50,728 nt of DNA from the NCBI GenBank assembly GCA_021372825.1, contig JAJFTR010000023.1:1-50728 (forward strand), written 5' to 3'. This DNA is from Actinomycetes bacterium. GTDB taxonomy: Bacteria; Actinomycetota; Coriobacteriia; Anaerosomatales; Anaerosomataceae. Shown piece by piece: positions 25,789 through 35,097 of this stretch. Both the position numbers and the translations under genes were made by a program. The notes beneath the pieces were generated by a model, which made no database searches, had not been told where the DNA came from, and was given only the letters and a program-made list of their open reading frames with translations. The stretch's first letter is position 1. Each line of letters starts with the position of its first letter.

Positions 25789-27113
25789 AGCGACACCACC
25801 TCCTCCACGAACGCGTCCATCTGCGCTCGCGTGCGCTTCTCGGTAACGGCGAAAAGCACCATCCCCGAGTAGCGTTCCCCGAAGCGAGAGAGGTCGAGCC
25901 CCGCGAGGTAGCCGCGGTCCAGAAGCGCCTCTTGCATCGCTCGGACATCACCTTCATAGCGCAGAGCGAACTCGTACCCGAACGGACGGCCGTTGGCTGG
26001 ACTGAAGGCGCCTGTCCGCACAAGAGCGTCGTGGAGGTAGTGTGCCTTGGCGACGCACGCAGACGCGATCCCGGCAAGCCCCTCCTGTCCCACAGCGGCC
26101 AGGTAGACTCCCGCCGCAATCGCATTGAGCGAATGGTTCGAGCAGATGTTCGAGGTCGCCCTCTCTCGGCGGATATGCTGCTCGCGCGTCTGCATCGTGA
26201 GTACGAAACCAGGCCTGCCGTCGACATCGACGGTTCGTCCGACGATGCGTCCGGGCATCTGCCGCAAGAACTCCTGCCGGCAAGCGAAGAGCCCCAACCC
26301 GGGCCCGCCATACGACATCGGATTGCCGAGCGACTGCCCCTCGCCCACGACGATGTCGGCCCCGAACGAAGACGGCGGCTCCATGATGCCGAGCAGCACA
26401 GGATCGGCCGAGACGACGCAGAGCGCGCCCGCCTCGTGCGCGATCTCACCCACAGACGCGAGGTCTTCGACCGTGCCGAGGAACGACGGACAGGAGACGA
26501 GCACCGCCGCCGCGTCAACGACACTCGACCGAAGCGCGTCGAGGTCGATGCACCCATCGGGCGCCGGACATTCCACCACGCTGATCGCGCCGGAGGCCGC
26601 ATAGGTGCGGAGCACATCCCGCCACTCCGGGTGCACACCCTCGCTCACCACCACCGAGTGCCGCTTGGTGACGCGAGCTGCCATGAGCGCCGCCTCCACG
26701 AGCGCGGTGGCGCCGTCGTACACCGAGGCGTTCGCCACGTCCATGCCCGTGAGCGCACACACCATCGACTGATACTCGTAGGTCGCTTGGAGCGTCCCCT
26801 GGCTCACCTCTGGCTGATAGGGGGTGTATGCGGTGAAGAACGCGGGCTTGCTCACCACAGCGTCCACGATGGCAGGGATGTAGTGGTCATAGCACCCTCC
26901 GCCGAGAAACGACACCAGATGCGTCGCGTTCTCAGCAGACAACGCCTCGAGCTCTGCTGCGAGCTCGATCTCGCTCAACCCGCGGGCAAGAGAGACCCCC
27001 GTCTTCAGGCGCACGCTCTTTGGGATGTCCTCGAACAACTCGTCGATGTCGCGCGCGCCGATGGCGCGCAGCATACTCTCCTGCTGCTCGCAGGTCACCG
27101 GTATGAAGCGCAT
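25785..27113 (-). CDS. gcvPA: Glycine decarboxylase subunit 1
   Basis: 442 residues, N-terminal half of split P-protein. [20 protein letters not shown] start, [16 protein letters not shown] and [20 protein letters not shown] are characteristic. It lacks the PLP lysine, which is supplied by subunit 2. Begins 4 bases after the gcvH stop with AGGAAG upstream; ends overlapping gcvPB. Confidence 0.97.
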   Translation of the reverse strand: MRFIPVTCEQQESMLRAIGARDIDELFEDIPKSVRLKTGVSLARGLSEIELAAELEALSAENATHLVSFLGGGCYDHYIPAIVDAVVSKPAFFTAYTPYQPEVSQGTLQATYEYQSMVCALTGMDVANASVYDGATALVEAALMAARVTKRHSVVVSEGVHPEWRDVLRTYAASGAISVVECPAPDGCIDLDALRSSVVDAAAVLVSCPSFLGTVEDLASVGEIAHEAGALCVVSADPVLLGIMEPPSSFGADIVVGEGQSLGNPMSYGGPGLGLFACRQEFLRQMPGRIVGRTVDVDGRPGFVLTMQTREQHIRRERATSNICSNHSLNAIAAGVYLAAVGQEGLAGIASACVAKAHYLHDALVRTGAFSPANGRPFGYEFALRYEGDVRAMQEALLDRGYLAGLDLSRFGERYSGMVLFAVTEKRTRAQMDAFVEEVVSL

Positions 27114-27117
27114 CGCG

Positions 27118-27501
27118 TCAGGCTTCCTGAGCGACGAACGACTCGTAGTCCTTCGCGGTCATGAGCTCGTCGAGCTCGCCAGGATCGCTCATCTTCACCT
27201 TGATCATCCAGCCCACACCGTACGAATCCTGGTTGATGACCTCAGGAGTGTCCTGGAGTTCCGGGTTCACTTCGACGACCTCGCCAGAGACCGGAGCGAA
27301 CAGCTCCGACACTGACTTCACCGACTCGATCTCGCCGAAGGACTCTCCACGTGTAACAGGGTCACCGACACTCGGCAGATCGACGTACACGACTTCGCCG
27401 AGTTGCTCCTGAGCAAAGTCGCTGATACCGATCGTGGCGACGTCTCCGTCGACCTTTACCCACTCGTGCTCTTTGTCATACCTGAGGTCTGCGGGATACA
27501 T
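27118..27501 (-). CDS. gcvH: Glycine cleavage H protein
   Basis: Lipoyl carrier of the glycine cleavage system. 127 residues. Lipoyl-lysine K62 in GEIESVKSVSEL, N-terminal LRYDKEHEWVK, C-terminal GWMIKVKMSDPGELDELM. Start ATG 27501 has AAGGAG 8 bases upstream. Likely substrate of the lipoate ligase at the operon end. Confidence 0.97.
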   Translation of the reverse strand: MYPADLRYDKEHEWVKVDGDVATIGISDFAQEQLGEVVYVDLPSVGDPVTRGESFGEIESVKSVSELFAPVSGEVVEVNPELQDTPEVINQDSYGVGWMIKVKMSDPGELDELMTAKDYESFVAQEA

Positions 27502-27524
27502 GTGAAGCACTCCTTTCGAGGTGA

Positions 27525-28631
27525 CTACGACGACACGGCGCTGAGCGATGTTCGTGTGACGAACGGCGGACGGACGACCGTTGCGGTCGCGTGCTTGCGG
27601 CGGAGAGCGACCGAAAGTTCCGTACCAGGTACCGCAAGGGCAGTCGGCACGTAAGCCGTCCCGATGCCATGTCCGAGTGTGGGCGAGAACGTACCGCTTG
27701 CCACCTTACCGACCTCCACTCCGTCGTGCAAGACAGCATACCCGTGCCGTGGGACGCCGTCTGGGACGTCCAGGCCCACGAGCTTTCGCACCGGACCGGC
27801 CTCCTTGATGCGCGCGATCGCCTCCCGTCCTATGAAGTCCCCCTTTTGTAGCGACACGGTCCAGCCGAGTCCCGCCGAGATGGGGTCCACACCGCGATCC
27901 ATATCGGTCCCGTACAGCGCGTAACCCATCTCCAGGCGCAAGGTGTCGCGCGCGCCCAGTCCGCACGGTGTCACCTCTTGGAACGACAGAAGCGCGCGCC
28001 AGATTCCCACGGCGTTCGAGACATGGCAGACGATCTCAACGCCGTCCTCTCCTGTGTAGCCGGTCCGCGCGACCAGGACCGGTGTCCCTCCCAGAGTCGC
28101 CTCGGCGATCGAGAACCGCGGCGGCGCCTCGAAGCCGGGCTGGGCCAACTCACGGATGACCGCGAGCGCACGGGGACCCTGCACCGCGATGAGAGCCGTC
28201 CTGTCGGACTCGTCTACCGCCTCCACTGTGTCCGGCAGATGCTCTGTGATCCAGTCCCAGTCGGTGCCGCGATTGGCAGCGTTGCCCACCACCATATACT
28301 CGAGGTCGCCGGTATGGTACACGATCAAGTCGTCGATGATCCCGCCGTCCTCATCGCACATGAGCGTGTACATCGCCGATCCGAGTTGGCCGATCTTGTC
28401 CACGTCGTTCGTGACGATCCTCTGCAGCGCTTCGCTGACCCCAAAGCCGAACAGCCGGAACTCCGCCATGTGGCTCACATCGAAGATGCCCACCCGCTCA
28501 CGCACGGCCCGGTGCTCTTCGATGATGCCCGAGTACTGCACGGGCATCTCCCAACCCGCAAACGGCACCATGCGCCCTCCGAGCGCGAGATGCTCCTCAT
28601 AAAGAGGTGTACGCAGCAGTACCTCACTCAT
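27525..28631 (-). CDS. gcvT: Aminomethyltransferase (T protein)
   Basis: Transfers the aminomethyl carbon to tetrahydrofolate, releasing ammonia. 368 residues. MVPFAGWEMPVQYSG near the N-terminus, FDVSHMAEF, ARTGYTGEDGVEI and KGDFIGREA match the family. Start ATG 28631 has AAGGAAGG upstream. Only 45 bases separate it from dacA, so there is no room for a glycine riboswitch directly ahead. Dihydrolipoyl dehydrogenase is not in the window. Confidence 0.96.
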   Translation of the reverse strand: MSEVLLRTPLYEEHLALGGRMVPFAGWEMPVQYSGIIEEHRAVRERVGIFDVSHMAEFRLFGFGVSEALQRIVTNDVDKIGQLGSAMYTLMCDEDGGIIDDLIVYHTGDLEYMVVGNAANRGTDWDWITEHLPDTVEAVDESDRTALIAVQGPRALAVIRELAQPGFEAPPRFSIAEATLGGTPVLVARTGYTGEDGVEIVCHVSNAVGIWRALLSFQEVTPCGLGARDTLRLEMGYALYGTDMDRGVDPISAGLGWTVSLQKGDFIGREAIARIKEAGPVRKLVGLDVPDGVPRHGYAVLHDGVEVGKVASGTFSPTLGHGIGTAYVPTALAVPGTELSVALRRKHATATVVRPPFVTRTSLSAVSS

Positions 28632-28676
28632 GTGTCGCCTTCCTTCTCGCCTGCGTGTCCCCGCTCTGCGCCGCAC

Positions 28677-29942
28677 TTACTTCGTCGGCAATACCTGTAC
28701 GGGTATCGCTTGCAACGGTCCGCCGAACACTTTACGCCATAGACGCGTAGCGCCGATCTTGATCCCTTCCCACCAACCGGGCTCGGCCACGTCAGCGCCT
28801 GCGACGATCGGCACTTGCGCCAGCAACCGGTCTCCCTGCACGACAGAGAGCGTACCCACACGGTCTCCGCGCTTCACCGGTGCCGCAACCTCGCTCACCG
28901 TGTCGGCAGTCATTGTCACGGGGCCACGCACGTCGAACACCGCCACTGACGTCGTCTCAGCCACCACGGCAGGGACCCGCACGTCCAGGTAGTCGCTCAC
29001 CGTCAGAAGGGCGGCTGTCGTCTCGGCAGACGTGACCTGCTCGACACGGTAGTGTGTGAATCCCCAGTCAAGCAGTCGCGCCGCCTGAGAGAAACGCTGC
29101 TCCTCACTGGAGGCGCCCATCACGACCGCGATCAACTCGATGCCGTTCCTTTTCGCGGAGGCGACCACGCAGTAGCCTGCGTCGTTCGTCCAACCGGTCT
29201 TGACCCCGGTCGCTCCTTTGTAGGTGCGAAGAAGCTTGTTCGACGCTTCGAAGACGACGCTCGTGCCGTCTTTTCTCGGCACGCTGACCTCGCGCATGCT
29301 CACGATCTGGCGGAAGACCGGGTCCTGCATCGCGTAGCGTGCCGCCGTGGCAAGGTCGGCAGCCGATGTGAAGTGGCCATACTCATCCAACCCGTGCGCG
29401 TTAGTGAAGTGCGAGTCTTCCATGTCGAGTTCCGCAGCCTTGGCGTTCATCTTCTGAGCGAATGCATCCTCCGTGCCGGCCACGTGCATCGCAAGAGAGA
29501 TGGCGGCATCGTTGCCCGAGTGCACGAGCATCGCTTGCAGAAGCTGCCGCACACTCAGCTCCTGACCCGCCCGAAGGCCTACCCCGGCCTCGCCCACTCG
29601 TGTCGCCTCGACAGGGACCGTGACACGCTCATCGAGGTCTGAGACGGTCTCCAGGACCACGATAGCCGTCATTATCTTGGTCGTGCTCGCCATGGCGCGG
29701 TGCGCGTCGATGGCTCGCCCCCACAACACCTCGCCGTCCATCGTTTCGAGTACGCCCGCGGGCACCGACATGTCCGGTGCTTGCGCTTGAAGTGAGGGGA
29801 CCGACCCGATCGTCGCCCCACCGATGAGGTCCGCAGGTGTGACCGTGGCCTGCGCCGGACCCGACGTCAGCAACAGGGCAGCGGCAAGGAGGCCGCACAT
29901 CGCGGTCAACGAGCGCACGGCGCGGCTTCTTCGAGAGACCAT
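28677..29942 (-). CDS. D-alanyl-D-alanine carboxypeptidase (PBP5/DacA type)
   Basis: 421 residues, trims the terminal D-Ala of peptidoglycan stems outside the membrane. Signal peptide at residues 1-32 (LTAMCGLLAAALLLTSGPAQA region); active-site motifs SxxK at S86-K89 (STTK), SGN (HSGNDAA), KTG (GVKTGW). A PBP5-type C-terminal beta domain and a final amphipathic helix (about 390-415) suggest membrane attachment. Start ATG 29942 is chosen for GGAG 8 bases upstream. It may head the gcv transcript. Confidence 0.94.
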   Translation of the reverse strand: MVSRRSRAVRSLTAMCGLLAAALLLTSGPAQATVTPADLIGGATIGSVPSLQAQAPDMSVPAGVLETMDGEVLWGRAIDAHRAMASTTKIMTAIVVLETVSDLDERVTVPVEATRVGEAGVGLRAGQELSVRQLLQAMLVHSGNDAAISLAMHVAGTEDAFAQKMNAKAAELDMEDSHFTNAHGLDEYGHFTSAADLATAARYAMQDPVFRQIVSMREVSVPRKDGTSVVFEASNKLLRTYKGATGVKTGWTNDAGYCVVASAKRNGIELIAVVMGASSEEQRFSQAARLLDWGFTHYRVEQVTSAETTAALLTVSDYLDVRVPAVVAETTSVAVFDVRGPVTMTADTVSEVAAPVKRGDRVGTLSVVQGDRLLAQVPIVAGADVAEPGWWEGIKIGATRLWRKVFGGPLQAIPVQVLPTK

Positions 29943-29982
29943 CCACACTCCAAGGGACATGATCGGCGATGGGCACTCCGAC

Positions 29983-29988
29983 ATTCTA
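29983..29988 (-). promoter_or_regulatory. Candidate -10 of dacA
   Basis: Minus strand CGGTAGAAT, 41 bases before the dacA start codon. No convincing -35. It shares TAGAAT with two other candidates in this window. Confidence 0.35.
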
Positions 29989-30064
29989 CCGATTCGACGC
30001 CGCTCTGGCGCAGCCATAGCGCCATGCACCATCAACAGAGCGTCACTCGGCCAACACTGATTGG

Positions 30065-30070
30065 TATACT
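30065..30070 (+). promoter_or_regulatory. Extended -10 of the prepilin gene
   Basis: TTGGTATACT: TATACT with the TGG extension, 50 bases upstream of the ATG. The -35 is weak (GTCACT at 30042-30047). The 177-base gap to dacA holds these two divergent promoters and nothing else I can name. Confidence 0.5.
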
Positions 30071-30119
30071 CGGTACGCACGAGAGGGGCAGGCGAAACAG
30101 GACGGGGGGTACTTGAAGC

Positions 30120-30470
30120 ATGCGCGTCCGCGAGGCGAAGCTCACCGCACCAGACGACGGCTTCACGATGCTCGAGATCACGTTCGTGGTACTGGTGATT
30201 GGCATCCTCGCCGCGATCGCGCTCGCCGCGTACCACGGCTCCAGCGGACGAGCGCAAGACGCCGCATGCCGAGCGAACCAGCGCGTCTTAGAGTCCGCCA
30301 TACCCATGTACGCGGCGGAGACCTCCGGGACGGTGTACCCCGACACGATCCAAGACCTCGCGCCATACGTCCGCAACGACTGGACGAAGATCGCCATATG
30401 CCCTTCAGACGGGACATCGCTCACCTATGACCCCGTCACACACGACATCTCCTGCCCTAACCACCCCTGA
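30120..30470 (+). CDS. Type IV pilin/pseudopilin-like protein
   Basis: 116 residues. Prepilin signal: short charged leader ending in Gly14, then FTMLEITFVVLVIGILAAIAL, with Phe at +1 and Glu at +5. The C-terminal part is small, with cysteines at 49, 94 and 111. Pilin-like proteins of this size may be minor pilins or secretion pseudopilins. No pilus assembly genes are in the window. The GGDEF-like gene follows after 27 bases. Confidence 0.82.
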   Translation: MRVREAKLTAPDDGFTMLEITFVVLVIGILAAIALAAYHGSSGRAQDAACRANQRVLESAIPMYAAETSGTVYPDTIQDLAPYVRNDWTKIAICPSDGTSLTYDPVTHDISCPNHP

Positions 30471-30497
30471 ACAAGACCCGCACCCAAGGAGGCCGCA

Positions 30498-31325
30498 GTG
30501 AAGCACTCTCGGTTCGAGGCGTTGATCATCGCACTCGGAGCGATCGTCATCATCACCCCTGTCCTTCTGGGACCTCCTCTGAACCCTCAATGGCAGGAGC
30601 TGGTCGCGCAAGGGCTGCTTGTCGTCGTACTCGCCTCGGCGGTGCACTGGGGTCGCGATGGAGGATCGCTTGCCGCGGCGGCCGCCATGTTCGCCTACGT
30701 GGTGATCAGGGTCCCCCTCCTCTCGACCGAGGGACTCACGTCGAACACCGTTGGGATGATCCTCACGCGAATGATCACGTTCAGCTTGGTGGGAGTGCTC
30801 GGCGGAGAGCTCTTTGCACGGCTGAAGTACCTGCTGGCGCGGTTGGAAGGCTCAGCCATGCTCGATCACGTCACGAACGTCTACAACCGCAGATACTGCG
30901 CAAGGGCGATCGGGGACGGTATAGGCGGGTTCCAGCGCTACCAAACGCCCTTCTCGGTCGCCCTTGTGAGCCTTTCTCCAGGACTTCTCAACGACCTGCA
31001 CACCGCACGACAGAACACGATGCTCCGTACCGTCGCCTCACGGATCCGCAACGACGTGCGGCTCGTCGATGACATCGGCTACCTCGGTGACGGCCGCTTC
31101 ATGCTCCTGTTCCCTCACACGGACAAATCAGGAGCGCGTGCCGCCTCCGACCGGGTGTGCGCGACTGTGAGAGAAGCGCTTGGAGCGCGCGACCAATCCG
31201 TCGTCACTGTGACGCTTGGGTGCCCTGAGGACATCGACGCCCTGTGTGAGCTCGCACGATCACTCGACCCGGAGGTGGACCTTCCCTTAGACGCCGGTGT
31301 CGACGATGTCGGACAGCGGTCTTGA
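30498..31325 (+). CDS. Membrane protein with degenerate GGDEF domain
   Basis: 275 residues. About four membrane segments in residues 8-105, then a GGDEF-like domain from about 118 (DHVTNVYNRRYCARAI). The signature loop reads YLGDGRFMLLF in place of GGDEF, so diguanylate cyclase activity is probably lost; it may bind c-di-GMP or GTP or only scaffold. Start GTG 30498 has AAGGAGG at 30486-30492. Its last 39 bases overlap the convergent ACT gene. Confidence 0.8.
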   Translation: MKHSRFEALIIALGAIVIITPVLLGPPLNPQWQELVAQGLLVVVLASAVHWGRDGGSLAAAAAMFAYVVIRVPLLSTEGLTSNTVGMILTRMITFSLVGVLGGELFARLKYLLARLEGSAMLDHVTNVYNRRYCARAIGDGIGGFQRYQTPFSVALVSLSPGLLNDLHTARQNTMLRTVASRIRNDVRLVDDIGYLGDGRFMLLFPHTDKSGARAASDRVCATVREALGARDQSVVTVTLGCPEDIDALCELARSLDPEVDLPLDAGVDDVGQRS

Positions 31326-31754
31326 ATCCGGCAGGTACAGAGCGTCGGCGTTCGCGAGCTGGATGCCCGCCTCGGCCAAGACGCGGGCCGCACGGACAGG
31401 GTCGTCCACCCGGAAGATGTCGATTGCGGCGTCCGCGCTCGGCTCGACGAAGCAGTAGGCATACTCCACGTTGATGCCCGCGTGACCGAGGGCTTCAAGC
31501 ACGTCCGCGAGTCCTCCCGGCCGATCGGGCACCTCTACCGCGATCACCTCGGTGAGCGACGCACTGAAGCCCGCGTTCTCAAGCACGTCGGCGGCCGCGT
31601 GAGGGCGGTCGCATATGACTCGCACCACCCCGAACTCAGAGGTATCGGCCACCATGAGCGCCCGCATGTTGAGACCCGCATCGCCAAGCGCCCGTGTAAG
31701 TTCGGCGAGCCGTCCCGTGGTGTTCTCCAGAAAGACACTCAACTGCTCGACCAT
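31287..31754 (-). CDS. Tandem ACT-domain protein, second copy
   Basis: 155 residues, paralogue of the protein at 15808-16239: VEQLSVFLENTTGRLAEL and VEVPDRPGGLADVLEAL mark the two ACT domains (about 1-68 and 70-140). It begins immediately after the paaK stop on the same strand, so it is co-transcribed. The 3' end overlaps the convergent GGDEF gene by 39 bases. Ligand unknown; aromatic amino acids are likely from context. Confidence 0.88.
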   Translation of the reverse strand: MVEQLSVFLENTTGRLAELTRALGDAGLNMRALMVADTSEFGVVRVICDRPHAAADVLENAGFSASLTEVIAVEVPDRPGGLADVLEALGHAGINVEYAYCFVEPSADAAIDIFRVDDPVRAARVLAEAGIQLANADALYLPDSRPLSDIVDTGV

Positions 31755-33062
31755 CTACTGAACGCCCCCTTCGGAACGCAGGTCGATGACACGTCTGGCC
31801 TTGCCTTCGCTGCGTTGTATGGACTTGGGCTCGACGAGCTTGACATCGATGGAGACGGCAAGCGCCGAGGCGATCTCCGCGGCGACTGTCCTCCGCAGAT
31901 TCTCGAGTGCTTTGACCTCATCGAAAGGCACTTCCGGGCCGATCTCGACATGCACCTCCGCATGGTCCATAGCCCCTCGTTTCGTCAATACGACCTGGTA
32001 GTGCGGGGCGACTCCCACGATGCCGACAAGCACCTGCTCGATCTGACGGGGGAACACGTTCACACCGCGAACGATGATCATGTCGTCGGTGCGTCCCCCG
32101 ATCCGCTCTATCCGCCGCGATGTGCGCCCGCATGGACACGTACCGGGAACGATCCGCGAGATATCCCTCGTGCGATAGCGCACAAGGGGAGCCGCTTCCT
32201 TGGTGATGGTCGTGATCACCACTTCGCCTGATTCTCCATCGGGCAGTGGCTCCAGTGTGTCAGGGTCGACTATCTCCACGATGAAGTGGTCTTCGTTCAC
32301 ATGCAGACCGTTCTTGCACTCGCACTCGAATGCGACTCCCGGCCCCATGACCTCCGAGAGGCCGTAGATGTCCAAAGCGGTGATCCCGAGAATCTGCTCC
32401 ACTTGCGTCCGCATGTTGTCACTCCACGGCTCGGCTCCAAGAACGCCGAAACGTACAGGAAACTCGCGGACGTCCATCCCCATCTCAAGGGCGGTCTCGC
32501 CGATCAGGAGCGCGTAGGAGGGCGTGCATGCGAGACCCGTGACCTGGAAGTCACGCATGACCTGCACCTGCCGGTGCGTGTTGCCTCCGGAGATAGGGAC
32601 CACAGCAGCGCCCAAGCGCTCACAGCCGTAGTGAAGCCCTAGACCGCCAGTGAACAGGCCGTAGCCGTAGGCGACCTGGACGACGTCGTCAGGGGTCCCT
32701 CCTGCTGCGACGATCGCGCGAGCGGCGAGATCGCTCCAGCGCTCGATGTCTGCTCGAGTATAGCCCACGACCGTGACTTGCCCGGTCGTACCGGAGGAAG
32801 CATGCAAGCGCACGACCTCACGCATGGGAGACGCGAACATGCCGTACGGATATGCCGCCCTGAGGTCGTCCTTCACCGTGAACGGGGCCTTATGGAGGTC
32901 CTCGGGGGAATGCACCATCTCGGGACGGAAGCCTGCCTCATCGAACTTGTCGCGATAAGGCCTCACGCGGTGGTACACGCGGTCGAGCGTGTCTTGGAGA
33001 CGCTCGCGCTGTAGCGCCTCAAGGTCCTTGCGAGACATGGCCTCGTAGTCCGGCTGGAACAC
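31755..33062 (-). CDS. paaK: Phenylacetate-CoA ligase, second copy
   Basis: 435 residues, PaaK family with HASSGTTGQVTVVGY, YGLSEVMGPGVAFEC, VRYRTRDISRI and RGVNVFPRQIEQ. Clearly a paralogue of the 14455-15759 protein but with different substrate-facing residues, which may mean another arylacetate. Start GTG 33062 is likely; ATG 33038 is possible. Followed directly by the ACT gene; no second iorAB accompanies it. Confidence 0.93.
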   Translation of the reverse strand: MFQPDYEAMSRKDLEALQRERLQDTLDRVYHRVRPYRDKFDEAGFRPEMVHSPEDLHKAPFTVKDDLRAAYPYGMFASPMREVVRLHASSGTTGQVTVVGYTRADIERWSDLAARAIVAAGGTPDDVVQVAYGYGLFTGGLGLHYGCERLGAAVVPISGGNTHRQVQVMRDFQVTGLACTPSYALLIGETALEMGMDVREFPVRFGVLGAEPWSDNMRTQVEQILGITALDIYGLSEVMGPGVAFECECKNGLHVNEDHFIVEIVDPDTLEPLPDGESGEVVITTITKEAAPLVRYRTRDISRIVPGTCPCGRTSRRIERIGGRTDDMIIVRGVNVFPRQIEQVLVGIVGVAPHYQVVLTKRGAMDHAEVHVEIGPEVPFDEVKALENLRRTVAAEIASALAVSIDVKLVEPKSIQRSEGKARRVIDLRSEGGVQ

Positions 33063-33105
33063 CTCTACCCCTACTCCCCACTGACGGCGCCGGGTGCGCT
33101 GGCAC

Positions 33106-35055
33106 TCACGGCGCGGGCGTTGAGGACGTGGACGGCTTGGAAGGACTCACCGTCTTGGTCCCGACGCGCACGACCTCCGGCTCAGGCTTGTACACCGACT
33201 TGAAGGTGTCGGTCCGTATGATCGTGCCGCCCTTCTTGACGATCCTCGTCACCACGATCGTACGGCCGTTGACACCCTTCTCTTCCACCACGCGAGTACC
33301 CTTGGGCAAAGTCGGGTCTTTGATCTCCTCGACAGGGTATTTCACGATGTTCGTGAAGTCGCCCGTCTTGTACTCCACATCGTACCCAGGGTCGGTACCG
33401 TAAAGCGAGATAGTGACGGTCGAGGAGGAGTATGACGTGGCGATGAGGACCCACGTCTTGGTGTCGTTCTTGAACTTGAAATCCGGCCCACCCCACGACA
33501 CCGTGGCATCACGACCCTTGGGGTAGTGGCTGATGTACAGCGAGTGATTGTGCCGCTCGACGACCGGCAGCCCCGAGAAGAACACGGTGTTGAAGATCGT
33601 CGTACCCACTTGGCAGACCCCGCCGCCGAGCTGTGGCACGAGCTCGCCGTTGACGATCGCATTGGCTTCCTGGTAGCCCTTCTCGGCTGTGCGAGGGCCG
33701 ATCGTCTCATTGAAGGAGAAGACGCCCCCCGGCGGCACGAGCGTCCCATCGAGGGCGTCCGCGAGCAGGTGGATGTTGTTCACGCGCGGCTTGTTGGAAG
33801 CGGCGTAGTCCGTGGTGTACGTGGAGATGCGCTCCTTGATGCCCATCTTCTTGGCGTCGCCGGTGGTGATCGCCGGTTCCACGCGCTTCATCGCAAGCTC
33901 CACCGTGCGCGCCTGACCGGGGCTCGAAAGAGTCTCGTAGAGTGTCACGGCCAGCGCGTCCGCGTCCAGCCCAAGACCGTCTTGGGACGGGACGATCGAA
34001 ACGGTACCGTTAGACACTTTGAACGTCGCGTCCCGCGCGACCTTACCGACCTCTTTGATGAGCGGGACCACGGTTGCGGACACCTCGGCGCTGTCAAGGT
34101 AGCACACCAGTGTTGCAGTGCCAGGAGCTACACTCTGTGTGGCCGCGGACGACCGGAACGCGATCCACTTTGCGATCTGCTCCGGAGCGACCTCCCACCT
34201 CTTCGCGTCATAAGTGAGCGTCACCGGCCCGCTCACGAGCGCTGTGGCCGCCTCATAAGCGGCCTTGGCGCCGTCCTCGGTTATCGAGGCTTCCACCGGC
34301 GCCAACTGCACGTCCACGACGCGGTCTGCCGAGACGAATGCCGCCTGGATCTTCTCCTTGGCGCGGGATTCCTCGACGGCGGTACCCTCCTTTGGAGGGA
34401 CGAGCGTCACCTGAGTGCCCGAGACTTCGACAGACGCGTCAACAGCAAGCGTACCGGCCTCTTCGGTGACGGTCTCGAGGAACACGCCCAGCAGCTCCGC
34501 GTCCGTGCTCGCCACCAGCGGGATGTCCCGGGCACCGAACCACGCACCCACACGGCCGGCAGCGGCCGCAAAGAAGCCGGAGTCCCTGCCGACAGAGTAT
34601 GCGGCCTGTGCGAGCGACGTGGCGTCGACCGTGGCGCCCACCTGGTCGGACGTGAGGGACCACTCCTTAGCGTCCAAACGGACGGTCACTGGTCTACTGA
34701 TGAGCGTTCCGGCCTTCTGCCTGATCGTGGCAGCCGCCTCGGAGCGGCTCATGCCGCCGACCGCGATGTCCCCCACGTGAACCCCAGGGTGCACGCGACC
34801 TGCCGAGGCGATGACATCCACGAGCGCCGCGACGACCACGATGGCGACAAGAACGCACCCCACGATCGCGAGTCGTCGAGCCCTAGGGGACGCCTCTGGC
34901 AAGAACCATGCCCTCGAAGACCGGCGTTCCCGTCCCGAGGAACGCTCGCTCTTGCGCAGACGTGGTCCTGTATCACTCGAAGGAGACTGCCCTACGGGCT
35001 CGCCTCCGGGTTCCTCCTCAATCCGGCTGAGGTCGTTCCACGCACTCTCGGTCAT
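33106..35055 (-). CDS. VanW-family cell-envelope protein with peptidoglycan-binding and G5 domains
   Basis: 649 residues. Cytoplasmic basic N-terminus, one membrane segment (about 60-80, LAIVGCVLVAIVVVAALVDV), two or more PG_binding_4 repeats (RPVTVRLDAKEWSL, GPVTLTYDAKRWEV), a VanW domain (VPPGGVFSFNETIGPRT, GGGVCQVGTTIFNTVF, RHNHSLYISHYP), a G5-like domain and a Pro/Ser-rich tail. It probably faces the wall. Despite the name, vancomycin resistance is not implied. ATG 35055 is chosen because the TATAAT at 35103-35098 leaves about 36 bases of leader. Confidence 0.9.
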   Translation of the reverse strand: MTESAWNDLSRIEEEPGGEPVGQSPSSDTGPRLRKSERSSGRERRSSRAWFLPEASPRARRLAIVGCVLVAIVVVAALVDVIASAGRVHPGVHVGDIAVGGMSRSEAAATIRQKAGTLISRPVTVRLDAKEWSLTSDQVGATVDATSLAQAAYSVGRDSGFFAAAAGRVGAWFGARDIPLVASTDAELLGVFLETVTEEAGTLAVDASVEVSGTQVTLVPPKEGTAVEESRAKEKIQAAFVSADRVVDVQLAPVEASITEDGAKAAYEAATALVSGPVTLTYDAKRWEVAPEQIAKWIAFRSSAATQSVAPGTATLVCYLDSAEVSATVVPLIKEVGKVARDATFKVSNGTVSIVPSQDGLGLDADALAVTLYETLSSPGQARTVELAMKRVEPAITTGDAKKMGIKERISTYTTDYAASNKPRVNNIHLLADALDGTLVPPGGVFSFNETIGPRTAEKGYQEANAIVNGELVPQLGGGVCQVGTTIFNTVFFSGLPVVERHNHSLYISHYPKGRDATVSWGGPDFKFKNDTKTWVLIATSYSSSTVTISLYGTDPGYDVEYKTGDFTNIVKYPVEEIKDPTLPKGTRVVEEKGVNGRTIVVTRIVKKGGTIIRTDTFKSVYKPEPEVVRVGTKTVSPSKPSTSSTPAP

Positions 35056-35097
35056 GCGTTGTGTGTCCCGTCCCTTGGCTGCCACGAACGTCCAGGC

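Noticed and set aside
28632-28676. Glycine riboswitch ahead of gcvT
   Set aside because: Only 45 bases separate gcvT from dacA and no conserved aptamer bases are present.
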